Shown here: positions 36,139 through 45,646 of the stretch, in pieces
How the letters are laid out: every line of letters begins with the position of its first letter
How positions within the stretch are numbered: the stretch's first letter is position 1
Source of the DNA: Brucella rhizosphaerae
Lineage (GTDB): Bacteria > Pseudomonadota > Alphaproteobacteria > Rhizobiales > Rhizobiaceae
NCBI RefSeq assembly: GCF_002252475.1
Contig: NZ_NNRK01000035.1
Span: 248,001 to 312,000, forward strand
Length of the DNA stretch: 64,000 bases
Direction of reading: 5' to 3'
Made by a program: the position numbers and the translations under genes
Notes under the pieces: model-generated
Databases searched by the model: none
Seen by the model: the letters and a program-made list of their open reading frames with translations, nothing else
What the model was told of the DNA's origin: nothing

Positions 36139-37404
36139 GTGATCGCGAAAGCACTCCAGAAATTATCAGGTAGCCGCGGTGCAGTGGTGCGGGATTATTT
36201 CTCGCTCTTTTCTGGTTCTGCCGGGCGACTGGTTGTTTCGCTTCTTTATTTTATCGCGCTAGCAAATACATTGCCGACTGGAGACTTCGGTATCTTTGCC
36301 ACGGCGTCAGGCACTGGCGTGGTTTTATCGCGCCTTGTTTCGCTGGGGTTCAGTTCGCCGCTTTATCGTATTTCGACGGTGAAGCCGCTGTTGCTTGGCA
36401 CATACACAGCCGGCTATCTCGCGGCGGTTGTGGCCTCCCTCCCGCTTTTTGCGATTTGTTCGTGGCTGGTTTACTTCGTCTTTTTTAGCCGCGACATTTC
36501 ATTTTTGCCGTTTGCCATTGTGGTTATTGCCGAAGCGCTTTTGTGGCGCTCAACGGAAATGATCATCATCGTCAATAATGGGCTGCGGCGGTTCGGCATT
36601 TCAGCATTGCTTGTGATTTTTGGGACAGTGACGCGCGCCGTAGCCGCTGTCTTGTTCATGTTTCTGGCAACAACGCACGATGTCGCTCATTGGGCATGGT
36701 GGTATTTTGGGGCCAATGCTGTGGCGCTGATTGTGGCGCTTCGCTTTTACCCAAGGGTGAAGCTGCGTTTTGAACCTCGCCTTTATGCCCGGCGCATATC
36801 TGATTCCATCGCTGTGATGGGTGCCGAGCTTTTGTTCTATATTCAGAGCGAACTCGATAAGCTTCTGGTGTTAAGCATCGGTGGGCCAACGACGGCAGGT
36901 ATCTATGCGATCATTATGCGCCTTGTCGACCTCACGGCACTGCCGATTCGTTCCTTCAATATGATGCTTGTGCAGAAGCTGATGCGAACGCCTGATATGC
37001 TGGCGTCGCTGCGTATCCGGGCAGGGCTGGAGTTTGCGGTCTTTGCCATATCGGTGGCAGGTTTGGGTGCAATGGTGGTCTTTCTGCAATTCTTCCCGAA
37101 GGCACTGGGCGCCAGCGTTGCGCCAATTGTGGGGCTGCTGCCATTGGTGTTGCTGGTGCCGGGGTTCCGCAACCTTATCGAGTATCAGACCGAGATTCTC
37201 TACGCGCGGGGTCAGTCTGGTCTGCGCACCCTGAACATGATGTTGATGACCGCAGCCAAGGCTTTGTTCGTGTGGCTTTTGCTGGTTTACTATGGGGACA
37301 GCACTGACTGGATTGCTGGCCTCAATTTCGTATTTGCTGGGATTTACATCCTGTCGCTGGTTTTCACCTATACGAGTATCAAGCGGCCTGCGAAGCGGGT
37401 CTGA
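36139..37404 (+). CDS. Wzx-like polysaccharide flippase
   Basis: 421 residues with about twelve membrane helices and the fold of the polysaccharide-export (MOP) superfamily. Features are an early DYFSLFSGSAGRL before helix 1, LPTGDFGIFATASG after it, and ELLFYIQSELDKLLVLSIGGP in the middle helix. It would flip lipid-linked oligosaccharides across the inner membrane for Wzy polymerisation. The start is GTG 36139, with GAGG upstream. Membership is by topology and context, so the exact family is moderately certain. Confidence 0.8.
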   Translation: MIAKALQKLSGSRGAVVRDYFSLFSGSAGRLVVSLLYFIALANTLPTGDFGIFATASGTGVVLSRLVSLGFSSPLYRISTVKPLLLGTYTAGYLAAVVASLPLFAICSWLVYFVFFSRDISFLPFAIVVIAEALLWRSTEMIIIVNNGLRRFGISALLVIFGTVTRAVAAVLFMFLATTHDVAHWAWWYFGANAVALIVALRFYPRVKLRFEPRLYARRISDSIAVMGAELLFYIQSELDKLLVLSIGGPTTAGIYAIIMRLVDLTALPIRSFNMMLVQKLMRTPDMLASLRIRAGLEFAVFAISVAGLGAMVVFLQFFPKALGASVAPIVGLLPLVLLVPGFRNLIEYQTEILYARGQSGLRTLNMMLMTAAKALFVWLLLVYYGDSTDWIAGLNFVFAGIYILSLVFTYTSIKRPAKRV

Positions 37405-37428
37405 AAGCCAGAGCGTCGCAATTAAACC

Positions 37429-37523
37429 AAGGCGCTACGATGCTGACGCATTGCGCCTTGAAAATGTTCTGTCGTCACACGAGCTTAGCCAATATCCAAT
37501 GAGTTGCACTCATCGGATATTGG
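37429..37523. terminator. Two hairpins between convergent wzx-like and DUF6492 genes
   Basis: AAGGCGC (37429-37435) pairs with GCGCCTT (37453-37459). A second 15-bp stem with one imperfect pair is 37489-37503 with 37509-37523 around TTGCA. They lie between the stop codons of convergent genes and may terminate transcription. No T-run is obvious. Confidence 0.5.
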
Positions 37524-37550
37524 TATCAGGCGCTCCGGTTTCCTGAGATT

Positions 37551-38414
37551 TCAACCACCTATGATTCGGCGGATATCATTGACCGACAGGCTGAGGAAGG
37601 ACTGCATGCCGATGGCAACCTGGTGCGGTTCCATTTCGGCAATGAAGGTTCGGAATTCTTCTTCCGTGGGCGGTGGTGCAAACCACTGCATCCGGCACAA
37701 ATCATGGGTGTCGTGAAAGTGGCCTGCACCTTCCAGAACGTCATCGACATAGTGGCCGTAGATAAAACACTCGGAGAAACGGCGGACGTTTCCGATTGCA
37801 GCTACCCAATGCTGGCCGGTGTGCTTCTCGATGCGGTCACACATGCCGACGACTGAATCTCTGCGCCATGAAACAAGCTGGCCGATATAGTCGTTGAGCG
37901 CGCTTTTGCCATTCGGGACACCAAGAAGCTTTCCAGCATTTTCCGCCCAGACAGGGTGTTCGGGCCATTCAGGATTTGCTAGCGCATTGGGCCGGTAGAA
38001 CAGCCGCAGTTTTTCGCCTTGCCAGAGCGTGCTGCAATCAAAGGCGCGCACGAAAGCAGTGTCGGAATCGGTATAGAGAAGACCGTCTTCTTCCACCTTG
38101 CTTGCCAGCGCTATGCGCCGCAATTGCTGCACATGCCATCCGCGCAACGGCTTGGTCTTGAACGACAACCAGACGCGGCGGCGTCCGAGATAGGTGGGAT
38201 CGGGAAATGCGCGCAGCCATGAGGGTAACAGATCGCGTTCATCAATCACGATGCGATTGGCGCTTTCTATCTGCCGGAACAGTGCCACATCTTTGCTGTC
38301 AACAAGTATGTAATGCTTGGTGAAACCGGTGACATGTTTGTCCATGGTCTCGCATAGGAGCTTGCAACGCTCAAAATCCTGATCCCAGCTTGCGGTGACG
38401 ATAGCTGTCTTCAA
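37551..38414 (-). CDS. DUF6492-like protein, putative glycosyltransferase
   Basis: 287 residues. The start is TTG 38414, giving LKTAIVTASWDQDFERCKLL, overlapping the upstream wecG/tagA stop by 4 bases with GGGGGC upstream, so it is translationally coupled. DSDTAF near residue 120 is a DxD motif of the kind that binds metal and sugar nucleotide. ASWDQDFERCKLLCETM at the start suits a glycosyltransferase-A fold. I think it belongs to DUF6492, a family without known activity. Its position in a polysaccharide locus supports a transferase role. Confidence 0.65.
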   Translation of the reverse strand: MKTAIVTASWDQDFERCKLLCETMDKHVTGFTKHYILVDSKDVALFRQIESANRIVIDERDLLPSWLRAFPDPTYLGRRRVWLSFKTKPLRGWHVQQLRRIALASKVEEDGLLYTDSDTAFVRAFDCSTLWQGEKLRLFYRPNALANPEWPEHPVWAENAGKLLGVPNGKSALNDYIGQLVSWRRDSVVGMCDRIEKHTGQHWVAAIGNVRRFSECFIYGHYVDDVLEGAGHFHDTHDLCRMQWFAPPPTEEEFRTFIAEMEPHQVAIGMQSFLSLSVNDIRRIIGG

Positions 38415-39175
38415 GGCTTGCCCCCTGACAGCTTTTCCTTGGCCACACGCCAGAGAAAGACCGGATTGCCGACGAGATAGCGCTTTGCCAGACGACGAGG
38501 CTCCTGCAACAAACGGTGTACCCACTCCATTTTGAGTGTGCGGACCCAGTGTGGCGCACGCTGTACGCGGCCGGTGTGCAGATCAAACAGGGCGCCGACA
38601 GCGCTTGCTATCGTGCAATGTTCCGCTGTGATGTATTTGTCGATGAACAGCTCCTGCCGTGGGACGCCCATGGCGACGAGCAGAATATCGGGATGATAAT
38701 CGGCAAGCTGGCCCAGAATGCCATCAAGATCGGCTGGCTTGAAATAACCATCTGAGATCACGCGAAATTCGTGCTGCGGTATTTGCTGCTTGAAAAGCTC
38801 TGCGGCTTCTGCAGCAACACCGGGACCACCGCCCAACAGGGCGATCTTCATAGGACGCTTGATGTGCTGCATCAGGCCCGGAACGAAATCCGTACCATTC
38901 AGGTTAGCCGGGAATTTCGCGCCATAGGCGGCTTTACTGGCAATATCGACGCCAATACCATCAGGCAGAATCAGGAAATCTTTCAAAGCTGCCATATAGG
39001 CCGGGTCTTCATGCGCAATATTGGCATTGTTGGCATTGAGCCAACCTTGCTTCATGAATTCGCGGTTCTCAATCCGCTTTTCAAAATAGGCGAACGAACT
39101 GTCCCAGTCGAAACAGACAACCTTGATGCCGAGAATATTTCGATATTCGAGTTTTTCGGGTGAACTATTCGTCAT
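38411..39175 (-). CDS. WecG/TagA/CpsF-family glycosyltransferase
   Basis: A 254-residue GT26 enzyme. Conserved parts are TANNANIAHEDP-like LNANNANIAHEDPAY, LPDGIGVDIASK, NGTDFVPGL, the nucleotide-site IALLGGGPGVA, LVAMGVPRQELFI, and VGALFDLHTGRVQRAPHW. It adds a (N-acetyl)hexosamine or ManNAc-like sugar to a lipid-linked precursor on the cytoplasmic face. It lies between the GT4 gene (1-base gap) and the DUF6492 gene (4-base overlap) in a minus-strand operon. Confidence 0.92.
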   Translation of the reverse strand: MTNSSPEKLEYRNILGIKVVCFDWDSSFAYFEKRIENREFMKQGWLNANNANIAHEDPAYMAALKDFLILPDGIGVDIASKAAYGAKFPANLNGTDFVPGLMQHIKRPMKIALLGGGPGVAAEAAELFKQQIPQHEFRVISDGYFKPADLDGILGQLADYHPDILLVAMGVPRQELFIDKYITAEHCTIASAVGALFDLHTGRVQRAPHWVRTLKMEWVHRLLQEPRRLAKRYLVGNPVFLWRVAKEKLSGGKP

Positions 39176-39176
39176 G

Positions 39177-40364
39177 TCAGTCTGCTTTTCCTGTCACGTC
39201 CTGAAGTGTTTTAAGGCCTCGGGCGATAGCGCTGTCCATGCCTTTGATTTGTGCTTGTTTGAAGGCTTTGCCATCAAGTTTTTGGCGGTCCCCATCGTTT
39301 ATTGCTTTTAGACGCTCAACAACAGCTGCCGCAAATTCCGCAGGCTTGTCGGCAATTGTACAATTAGCAGGAACATTGCCAATGCCGCGAACCGAATGGG
39401 CGGTCGCGACACTTGGCATGCCAAGTTCAAACGTCTCGATAGACTTGAGCTGAACACCAGTACCCGCGCGGCTGATCAGTGGCACAAGCTTGCCGCCTTC
39501 AACAAATTCGGTCGCGTCCGGCACTTTGCCGACGAAATTGACGCCGGGCCATGCCGCAATCAGATCAGCCGGTGTATTTCCAGCAATAGCAATTGAAATG
39601 TCTTTCGGCAGTAAAGGTTTTACTTCGCGCAGGAACCATTCAAGACCAATGCGGTTCGGGTGCCATGTCCATGTTCCGATCAGTGCCAGATCGTATTTGG
39701 CTTCAGGCACTGTTGCGGCCACAGCGTTCCCCGGCATGACAAGCGGGAGTGTCGCAAATTTTTCGGTGCCGAGGCCGAGTGCCGCACCGTCATCCTCCGC
39801 GAATGTGAAAACGAAACTCGCCTGTTTGCACAGTCTGTTTTCCAGTTTTTTCAGAATACGGGCTTCACGACCGAACAGGAACTTCTGTACTTTACCTTTG
39901 GCGTCCGCCGCATTTTCTTCTGCCGAGCGATACTCGACATTATGCGCAATGAACAGCGAAGGCTTGTTCCTGAAAATTTCTTCAAACGCTCCGGGCAACG
40001 TGACACCATTGAGCACATAGGCATCGAAATCACCAAGTTCGGTGATCGCATTGTGCAGCTCGATCGCAGGAATCACGCGCAACTTTGCCGAAGAAACCGT
40101 AAGCCCCGTGAGGAAGGATTTCAGCACCCAACCTATCTTGCGCTTGATGCCAGCACCTTCCGTGCGTACTTCCACTTCGCCAAGCACGATTGTGTCTGCA
40201 CTTTCGGCAGCTTTATGCCCCGGCCATGTGAAGCCCAACACGGTCACATGGGCGCCTGCGCGACGAAGGCCATCGATAACAGCTGCGTTCGCAACTTCAT
40301 AACCCGTTGAGGCGACGGCATGAGGAACAAGTGACGTCACGAAGACAAGACGAAACGGTTGCAA
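39177..40364 (-). CDS. GT4-type glycosyltransferase
   Basis: 395 residues with a GT-B fold. The N-terminal half has LVPHAVASTGYEVANAAVIDGLRRAGAHVTVLG, and the C-terminal domain has LALIGTWTWHPNRIGLEWFLREVKP, VNFVGKVPD and LSRAGTGVQLKSIETFELGMPSVATA with the conserved Glu. It starts at TTG 40364 with AGGAG 7 bases upstream, and is the first gene of the minus-strand operon here. It transfers a hexose or similar sugar during repeat-unit assembly; the donor is unknown. Confidence 0.85.
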   Translation of the reverse strand: MQPFRLVFVTSLVPHAVASTGYEVANAAVIDGLRRAGAHVTVLGFTWPGHKAAESADTIVLGEVEVRTEGAGIKRKIGWVLKSFLTGLTVSSAKLRVIPAIELHNAITELGDFDAYVLNGVTLPGAFEEIFRNKPSLFIAHNVEYRSAEENAADAKGKVQKFLFGREARILKKLENRLCKQASFVFTFAEDDGAALGLGTEKFATLPLVMPGNAVAATVPEAKYDLALIGTWTWHPNRIGLEWFLREVKPLLPKDISIAIAGNTPADLIAAWPGVNFVGKVPDATEFVEGGKLVPLISRAGTGVQLKSIETFELGMPSVATAHSVRGIGNVPANCTIADKPAEFAAAVVERLKAINDGDRQKLDGKAFKQAQIKGMDSAIARGLKTLQDVTGKAD

Positions 40365-40502
40365 TTCAACTCCTGACGGCTCTTAATGAATGTTTATTGA
40401 AGATAGTGTCTACAGCCATGCAGTGAACTTTTCTTTAAGCGTTTATCAATAGTGGCAAGATAAACATAAAATCATAATTCTCTGAAATAATCGGAAGCTG
40501 AG

Positions 40503-41495
40503 ATGCCAGATTTACCGGATCATATTGAAGTAATCGCTAAAACACCCGGTCTTCGTCATGAAGATATCGAAGTCGTCGTTTCGCTCCCGACATTTATGCG
40601 TCCTGAGCACCTGATACGCACGCTCGACACGCTGAATGCGCAGACAACCAAGCGTAAATGGGCCGTTGTCGTGATCGAGAACGAAACAGAAAAGAAGGAA
40701 GGCGCAACCGTCGCCGCTCCGCTTTTCGAGGCTGGCAAGTATCAGGGTATGCTTATCGGTGAATCTCATCGTGGCAACTGCAACGCCTATAATGCTGGCT
40801 GGCTGACCGCGACGAAGTTTTTCCCGAACTTCAAATATGTCATCGTCATCGATGATGATGAACTGGCTGATCCGGACTGGATCGAAAACATGGTCGCAAC
40901 AGCCGAGCGTTATGACGTTAGTCTGGTTGGCGGTCCGCAGTATCCGATTTTTGAAAAGCCGAATTCGGAACAGTGGGCAAAGCATCCGGTTTTCCTGCCG
41001 CATTATAATAAGACCGGCCCGGTTCCGATTATCTATTCTTCGGGCAACCTGCTGATTGCGCGGCCTGTGCTTGAAGCGCATGGCTATCCGTTCATGGATC
41101 TGAAGTTCAACTTCACCGGCGGTGGCGATTCCGACTTCTTGTCCCGCTCAATCGCTAAGGGCTTCAAAGTTGCCTGGTGTGCAGAAGGTATCGTGCGCGA
41201 AACCATTCCGGCACGTCGTCTCGAAAACGACTGGATCAGATCACGCGGTTTGCGCAACGGCGTTCTTTCGACCTTGATCGAACAGCGCAAGCGCAAAGAT
41301 GAACCGCTCGGTCAGGTGCGCGTTTTCCTCAAGAGCCTGGCTCTTCTGGCCTATTCACCGATCAAGGCTGTCAGAAGGGGCTATGCTGCTGGTTTTGCGC
41401 CCGCTGGTACCTACTTCATCCATATTGGTCTGGGCCGGGTGATGGCGCATTTTGGATATTTGAATGAGCAGTACCGCAACCCGGACAAGAACTAA
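40503..41495 (+). CDS. Family 2 glycosyltransferase
   Basis: A 330-residue GT-A protein. It has VVVSLPTFMRPEHLIRTLDTL at the start, DXD-type VIDDDELADP near 118-127, IYSSGNLLIARPVLE in the middle, and the catalytic GGGDSDFLSRSI with likely base Asp near 205. It overlaps the polymerase gene by 32 bases. It probably makes one linkage of the polysaccharide repeat unit. It is divergent from the GT4 operon across a 138-base A/T-rich gap that probably holds both promoters. Confidence 0.9.
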   Translation: MPDLPDHIEVIAKTPGLRHEDIEVVVSLPTFMRPEHLIRTLDTLNAQTTKRKWAVVVIENETEKKEGATVAAPLFEAGKYQGMLIGESHRGNCNAYNAGWLTATKFFPNFKYVIVIDDDELADPDWIENMVATAERYDVSLVGGPQYPIFEKPNSEQWAKHPVFLPHYNKTGPVPIIYSSGNLLIARPVLEAHGYPFMDLKFNFTGGGDSDFLSRSIAKGFKVAWCAEGIVRETIPARRLENDWIRSRGLRNGVLSTLIEQRKRKDEPLGQVRVFLKSLALLAYSPIKAVRRGYAAGFAPAGTYFIHIGLGRVMAHFGYLNEQYRNPDKN

Positions 41496-42783
41496 TCCAG
41501 GTTCGTCCGAACCGTTGCGAGTGACGATGCGCCAGATAGCGCTCGTCACCGCGACGGTTATATTCTGCATTCTGCTGATTTCTTTTCGCCCGTTTTCACC
41601 GGCTGTTCCGGCCGATGGTCAACAGGCGGGTGATGCCGTCAATCAGCTTGGCTTTGGCCTTGTCGGGGCCATTGCATTGGCATCGCTTGCAATGTTTGCC
41701 GATCCTGGCAAGGTTTTGCGGCTCGTCAGCCTTGGATGGATGCTGATGTTTGGCCTTTTGCTGGCATCAGCTTTCGTTAGTCCCGATCCATCGACCGCCA
41801 TTCGTGGCATCATGCTGACGCTGATCGGTGTGCTGGCCATCGTCGCTGTTCTTGCCTTGCCGCAAGATGCCGATGGTTATTCATGGATGCTGCTTGTTGT
41901 GGCATCCATCGTCATTTTCATCTCCTATGCTGGTGTGGTGCTTTTACCCAATCTTGGCACACATGGTGTTGATGCTGGTGAGCCGCAGAACTCCTTTCTT
42001 TGGCGTGGTGTTTTCACCCACAAAAACATCGCCGGGCCTGTCATGGCGATTTTCGCTTTTGCAGGCATTTATCTTTGGCGGCGTGGATGGCGGATCAGTG
42101 GCGCGCTGATCGCTTTATTTGCGTTGTTCTTTGTCGCCCATACAGGCTCAAAAACCACTGCCGCTTTGGTTCCATTCGCAATGTTGCTGGTGATTGGTCC
42201 CGGCATGTTTGGTATGCGTGGACTGGCACCGCTGATGATTTTCATCATTCAGGTGGTCTTTGCGCTCTTCACTATTGGCACGGTGCTGTTCGAGCCATTG
42301 CATCAGATCGTTTTGCAATTCTCGGTCGACCCAACGTTTACAGGGCGCACCTCGATCTGGGGTTTTGCAATTGAAGCCCTTCGCAGTCACCCATGGGTGG
42401 GCTTTGGCTATGAGAGCTTCTGGGGAACTAACCTCGTCAAGCAAGCAGCCAATCCTTATTATCTCGACTGGGATGTGCGTGGCATCGTGCACGGCCATAA
42501 CGGCTATCTCGATATCACGCTTTCGATGGGGCTCATCGGCCTTATCTGCGCGATTGTCGTGATCATCATCATGCCGCTGGTCAATTATACGCGGTGCAGA
42601 CCAACCCGCGAGAACCTGCTTCTTGCTGATTTCTTTTTGATGTTTGTGTTTTTCGGCACGCTCAATGCGATGCTGGAAAGCTTCTTCTTCCGTCGCATGG
42701 ATCCGGTTTGGCTCATGCTCATTTTTGCGATCTTTGGTTTGCGCATGACGGCCAAAATCACCATCCCGAAGCGGTCTATATAA
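41464..42783 (+). CDS. O-antigen polymerase/ligase (Wzy or WaaL type)
   Basis: 439 residues with about ten to twelve helices and the Wzy_C domain. FTHKNIAGPVMAIFAFAG, GSKTTAALVPFAMLL and TGRTSIWGFAIEALRSHPWVGFGYESFWG are typical, as is HGHNGYLDITLSMG. Such proteins either polymerise lipid-linked repeat units or ligate O-antigen to lipid A core; sequence alone does not separate the two. The beginning overlaps the upstream glycosyltransferase; an in-frame ATG at 41527 is an alternative start nearer helix 1. Confidence 0.87.
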   Translation: MSSTATRTRTNPGSSEPLRVTMRQIALVTATVIFCILLISFRPFSPAVPADGQQAGDAVNQLGFGLVGAIALASLAMFADPGKVLRLVSLGWMLMFGLLLASAFVSPDPSTAIRGIMLTLIGVLAIVAVLALPQDADGYSWMLLVVASIVIFISYAGVVLLPNLGTHGVDAGEPQNSFLWRGVFTHKNIAGPVMAIFAFAGIYLWRRGWRISGALIALFALFFVAHTGSKTTAALVPFAMLLVIGPGMFGMRGLAPLMIFIIQVVFALFTIGTVLFEPLHQIVLQFSVDPTFTGRTSIWGFAIEALRSHPWVGFGYESFWGTNLVKQAANPYYLDWDVRGIVHGHNGYLDITLSMGLIGLICAIVVIIIMPLVNYTRCRPTRENLLLADFFLMFVFFGTLNAMLESFFFRRMDPVWLMLIFAIFGLRMTAKITIPKRSI

Positions 42784-42794
42784 TCGGAGTTACC

Positions 42795-43931
42795 ATGAAT
42801 ATTGCTATCATTGGCACGGGCTTCGTCGCCGATTATTACATGACCACGCTGCGCAACTACCCGCAACTGCGCCTGCTTGGTGTCTTTGATCGCTCTGCGG
42901 AACGGCTCAAGGTGTTTGCAGCGCATTACAGTGTGCGCGCCTATGAGAGCTACGAGGCTGTGCTGGCTGATTCTGATGTTCAGATTGTCCTGAACCTTAC
43001 GACGCCGGAAAGCCATTATGCTATTTCGCGCGCAGCACTTGAGGCAGGTAAGCACGTCTATTCGGAAAAGCCACTGGCGATGGATTTTAATGATGCCAAA
43101 GCGCTGGTCGATTTTGCTGCCACCAACGGTCTGACACTGGCTGCCGCACCGGCAAATGGCCTCAGCGACGCACAGAAGCTTGTTTCAAGCGCGATGAGCG
43201 AGATTGGCACCCCGCGTCTGGTCTATGCTGAAATGGAGGATGGTCCGGTGTTTCGCGACAAGTGGGCGACATGGCGCTCGCAATCAGGCGCACCTTGGCC
43301 GGGTCTGCATGAATTTGAGATTGGCTGCACGCTGGAACATGCGGGTTATGCATTGTCATGGCTGGTGTCGCTATTTGGACCAGTCGAAAGCGTAACCGCT
43401 TTCTCCTCGATCACCTTCCAGAACAAGGGGCCGGGCACCGAACATCTTCATATGGCACCGGATTTTTCCGTGGGCTGCCTGCGCTTCAGGTCTGGTCTGG
43501 TTGCACGCCTGACTTCAGGCCTTGCGATGCCGAAGGATCGTAGCCTCACGATTGTGGCCGACAAGGGCTCTATCACGGTCGATGATCTTTGGGATAACCG
43601 TTCCGCGGTTCGGCTTGAATCAACGGAAAGAAAGCGTTCCGTGATGTCGCGTGTGTTTGGACGTCTTGAAGCCAAGCTTGGCAAGACGCTGGCGTGGAAG
43701 CCCGCAGTTGGAAGCAAACTGTCGTATCCCAAAAGTGATGCTGTCAGTCTGCCTTCATTCCCGTCGCAGATTGATTTCATGCGTGGTGTGGCCGATCAGG
43801 CACGGGCGATTGAAACGCGTGCCACAGCATTCTTTTCAGGAGCCGTGGCCTTGCACATCACAGAAGTGGCGCTGGCCCTCAACAATGCGGGTGAAAATGC
43901 AGCGCCCTATAAGGTGCAGAGCACTTTCTAA
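42795..43931 (+). CDS. Gfo/Idh/MocA-family oxidoreductase
   Basis: 378 residues. The N-terminal Rossmann fold (IIGTGFVADYYMTTL, then LLGVFDRS) and the EKP motif in HVYSEKPLAMDF are typical NAD(P)-dependent sugar dehydrogenase features. A dehydrogenase C-terminal domain includes HEFEIGCTLEHAGYALSWLV. It may form an unusual sugar for the polysaccharide, for example by oxidising a nucleotide sugar. ATG 42795 has GGAGT upstream; longer frames are spurious. It follows the polymerase gene by 11 bases and converges on the next gene with a 4-base overlap. Confidence 0.87.
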   Translation: MNIAIIGTGFVADYYMTTLRNYPQLRLLGVFDRSAERLKVFAAHYSVRAYESYEAVLADSDVQIVLNLTTPESHYAISRAALEAGKHVYSEKPLAMDFNDAKALVDFAATNGLTLAAAPANGLSDAQKLVSSAMSEIGTPRLVYAEMEDGPVFRDKWATWRSQSGAPWPGLHEFEIGCTLEHAGYALSWLVSLFGPVESVTAFSSITFQNKGPGTEHLHMAPDFSVGCLRFRSGLVARLTSGLAMPKDRSLTIVADKGSITVDDLWDNRSAVRLESTERKRSVMSRVFGRLEAKLGKTLAWKPAVGSKLSYPKSDAVSLPSFPSQIDFMRGVADQARAIETRATAFFSGAVALHITEVALALNNAGENAAPYKVQSTF

Positions 43932-44983
43932 TCTGGTTTTGTCGCAAGCACAGTGCTGACGATGTTTGCAACAGCAGCACTGTGTTCAAGCGGCATGATC
44001 GGGCTGGAGATTTCGCCACGTGATACGGCATCGCGCACGGCTTGCGCCTGAAACTGGAGCCCGTTGCCCGTAAAGCCATGATGCTCGACCGTTCTTCCAG
44101 GAAGTGGCAAGCGATTGAGAACCTTGCCAATCAGCCCGCCTGGACCTTTGGGCCCAATGGCTGAGTTCATTGCTTTTGCAGAAAAGATTGTGAGGCGCTG
44201 TGCTTTGAGGAACTGTGCGTGCAGCAGAATTGCACCGTCTGTGCCTTCAATCAGCATCTGGTTTTTGCCGTCATGATCAAAGCCGCAAGAGAGCTGTGCT
44301 TTGGCGCTTGCATAGGTCAGTTCAATTTCCGTACGCATATCGACGCCACTGTTGGCACGCGTCCAACGTCCGCTGACAGCTTCGGGCAAACCCAGGAAGC
44401 TCAGCGTGAGTGAAACCGGATAAACGCCAAGATCAAAAGCGGCACCCCCGCCAAGTGCGGGATTGAAAAAGCGACTTTCCGGGTTCTCCTCGCGGAAATA
44501 GGAAAGGTCTGCCGCAATGCGCGTCACTGTGCCGATCCGTCCGACTTTGATATGTTCCCGCGCGGCATGAACTGCCGGGAGAAAACGGCTCCACATTGCT
44601 TCCATGGCAAAGACATTATGCGCTTGGCTTGCGGTTGCGATCTGGTTTGCACCCTCAGCATCAAGCGTCAGCGGCTTTTCCGTAAGACAGGCTTTGCCAG
44701 CGGCGATTGCCTGCAAAGTCTGCGGGACATGCATTGCATTGGGCGTGGCAATGTAAACGGCATCGATATCAGCGCTGTTTAGAAATGCTTCGGCATCCGC
44801 GAAGGCACGGTCTGCTCCGATGCGGCTTTTGAAGTCTTCGGCAGTGTCAATCGAGCGGGAGCAAACAGCGGTTACGCGCATATCCTGGCTTGCCTGAATA
44901 TCGGCTGCAAAGGTGCTGGCAATCGTGCCCGTTCCCCATATGCCCCAGCGAAATTTTTTGCCGTCGTGCTGCTTGCTCGTCAT
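43928..44983 (-). CDS. Gfo/Idh/MocA-family oxidoreductase (second)
   Basis: 351 residues. It has the NAD(P) fold (RWGIWGTGTIASTFAADI), VYIATPNAMHV and the EKP motif in CLTEKPLTLDAEGA. The C-terminal domain has YFREENPESRFFNPALGGGAAFDLGVYPV, close to dimeric dihydrodiol or trans-dihydrobenzenediol dehydrogenase-like members. It is a monocistronic gene on the minus strand, tail to tail with the first oxidoreductase (4-base overlap). The link to the polysaccharide locus is only by position. Confidence 0.87.
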   Translation of the reverse strand: MTSKQHDGKKFRWGIWGTGTIASTFAADIQASQDMRVTAVCSRSIDTAEDFKSRIGADRAFADAEAFLNSADIDAVYIATPNAMHVPQTLQAIAAGKACLTEKPLTLDAEGANQIATASQAHNVFAMEAMWSRFLPAVHAAREHIKVGRIGTVTRIAADLSYFREENPESRFFNPALGGGAAFDLGVYPVSLTLSFLGLPEAVSGRWTRANSGVDMRTEIELTYASAKAQLSCGFDHDGKNQMLIEGTDGAILLHAQFLKAQRLTIFSAKAMNSAIGPKGPGGLIGKVLNRLPLPGRTVEHHGFTGNGLQFQAQAVRDAVSRGEISSPIMPLEHSAAVANIVSTVLATKPD

Positions 44984-45103
44984 GGTTTTACCGCCAACCC
45001 CTTCGCGATACCCTTGTCATTTGTCTGTTGTATATCGCATGATATGCGGGATTACGACCGGCTTTGCCTGCCGTTTCCCTCTTCATGTGATCAAGGTAAA
45101 AAT

Positions 45104-45646
45104 ATGAGTGGAATTGTTGTAGCCGTTGCCCGTGACACCGAGCATCGTTTCTCGAAACAGCTGGTCTCTGAGATCAGCATTATTGCGGGGCAGGGTGTTG
45201 AAGGTGATGCGCATAAAGGTGTGACGGTCAAACACCGTTCACGCGTGAAGGCCGATCCAACGCAGCCAAACCTGCGTCAGGTCCATCTTATTCAGGCAGA
45301 GCTCTTCGACGAGCTGACTGAGAAAGGTTTCGATGTTTCGCCAGCGCAGCTGGGTGAGAACATCACGACGCGCGGGATTGATCTGCTTGCACTCCCAAAG
45401 TCGGCAATTCTCAAAATCGGCAATGATGTGGTTCTCGAAATCACAGGTTTGCGCAATCCATGTTCTCAGATTGAAAACTTCGAGAAAGGTCTGCTGGGCG
45501 CTGTTCTCGATAAAAAAGATGACGGTGAACTGGTGCGCAAAGCGGGCATCATGTCGGTGGTTCTTGCAGGTGGGACCGTGCAGGCAGGAGACCTGATAAA
45601 GATTGAATTGCCACCGTTGCCGCATGAGAAACTGGAGCGGGTCTAA
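45104..45646 (+). CDS. MOSC-domain protein
   Basis: 180 residues, essentially one MOSC domain. GVEGDAHKGVTVKHRS near 35-50 and LRNPCSQIENF with the conserved Cys are the family signature. MOSC proteins are related to the molybdenum cofactor sulfurase domain and bind or deliver Moco-linked sulfur. No partner gene is adjacent. ATG 45104 with AAGG upstream is the start; the longer frame to 44966 lies in the oxidoreductase promoter region. It runs divergent from the oxidoreductase and before gnd. Confidence 0.85.
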   Translation: MSGIVVAVARDTEHRFSKQLVSEISIIAGQGVEGDAHKGVTVKHRSRVKADPTQPNLRQVHLIQAELFDELTEKGFDVSPAQLGENITTRGIDLLALPKSAILKIGNDVVLEITGLRNPCSQIENFEKGLLGAVLDKKDDGELVRKAGIMSVVLAGGTVQAGDLIKIELPPLPHEKLERV

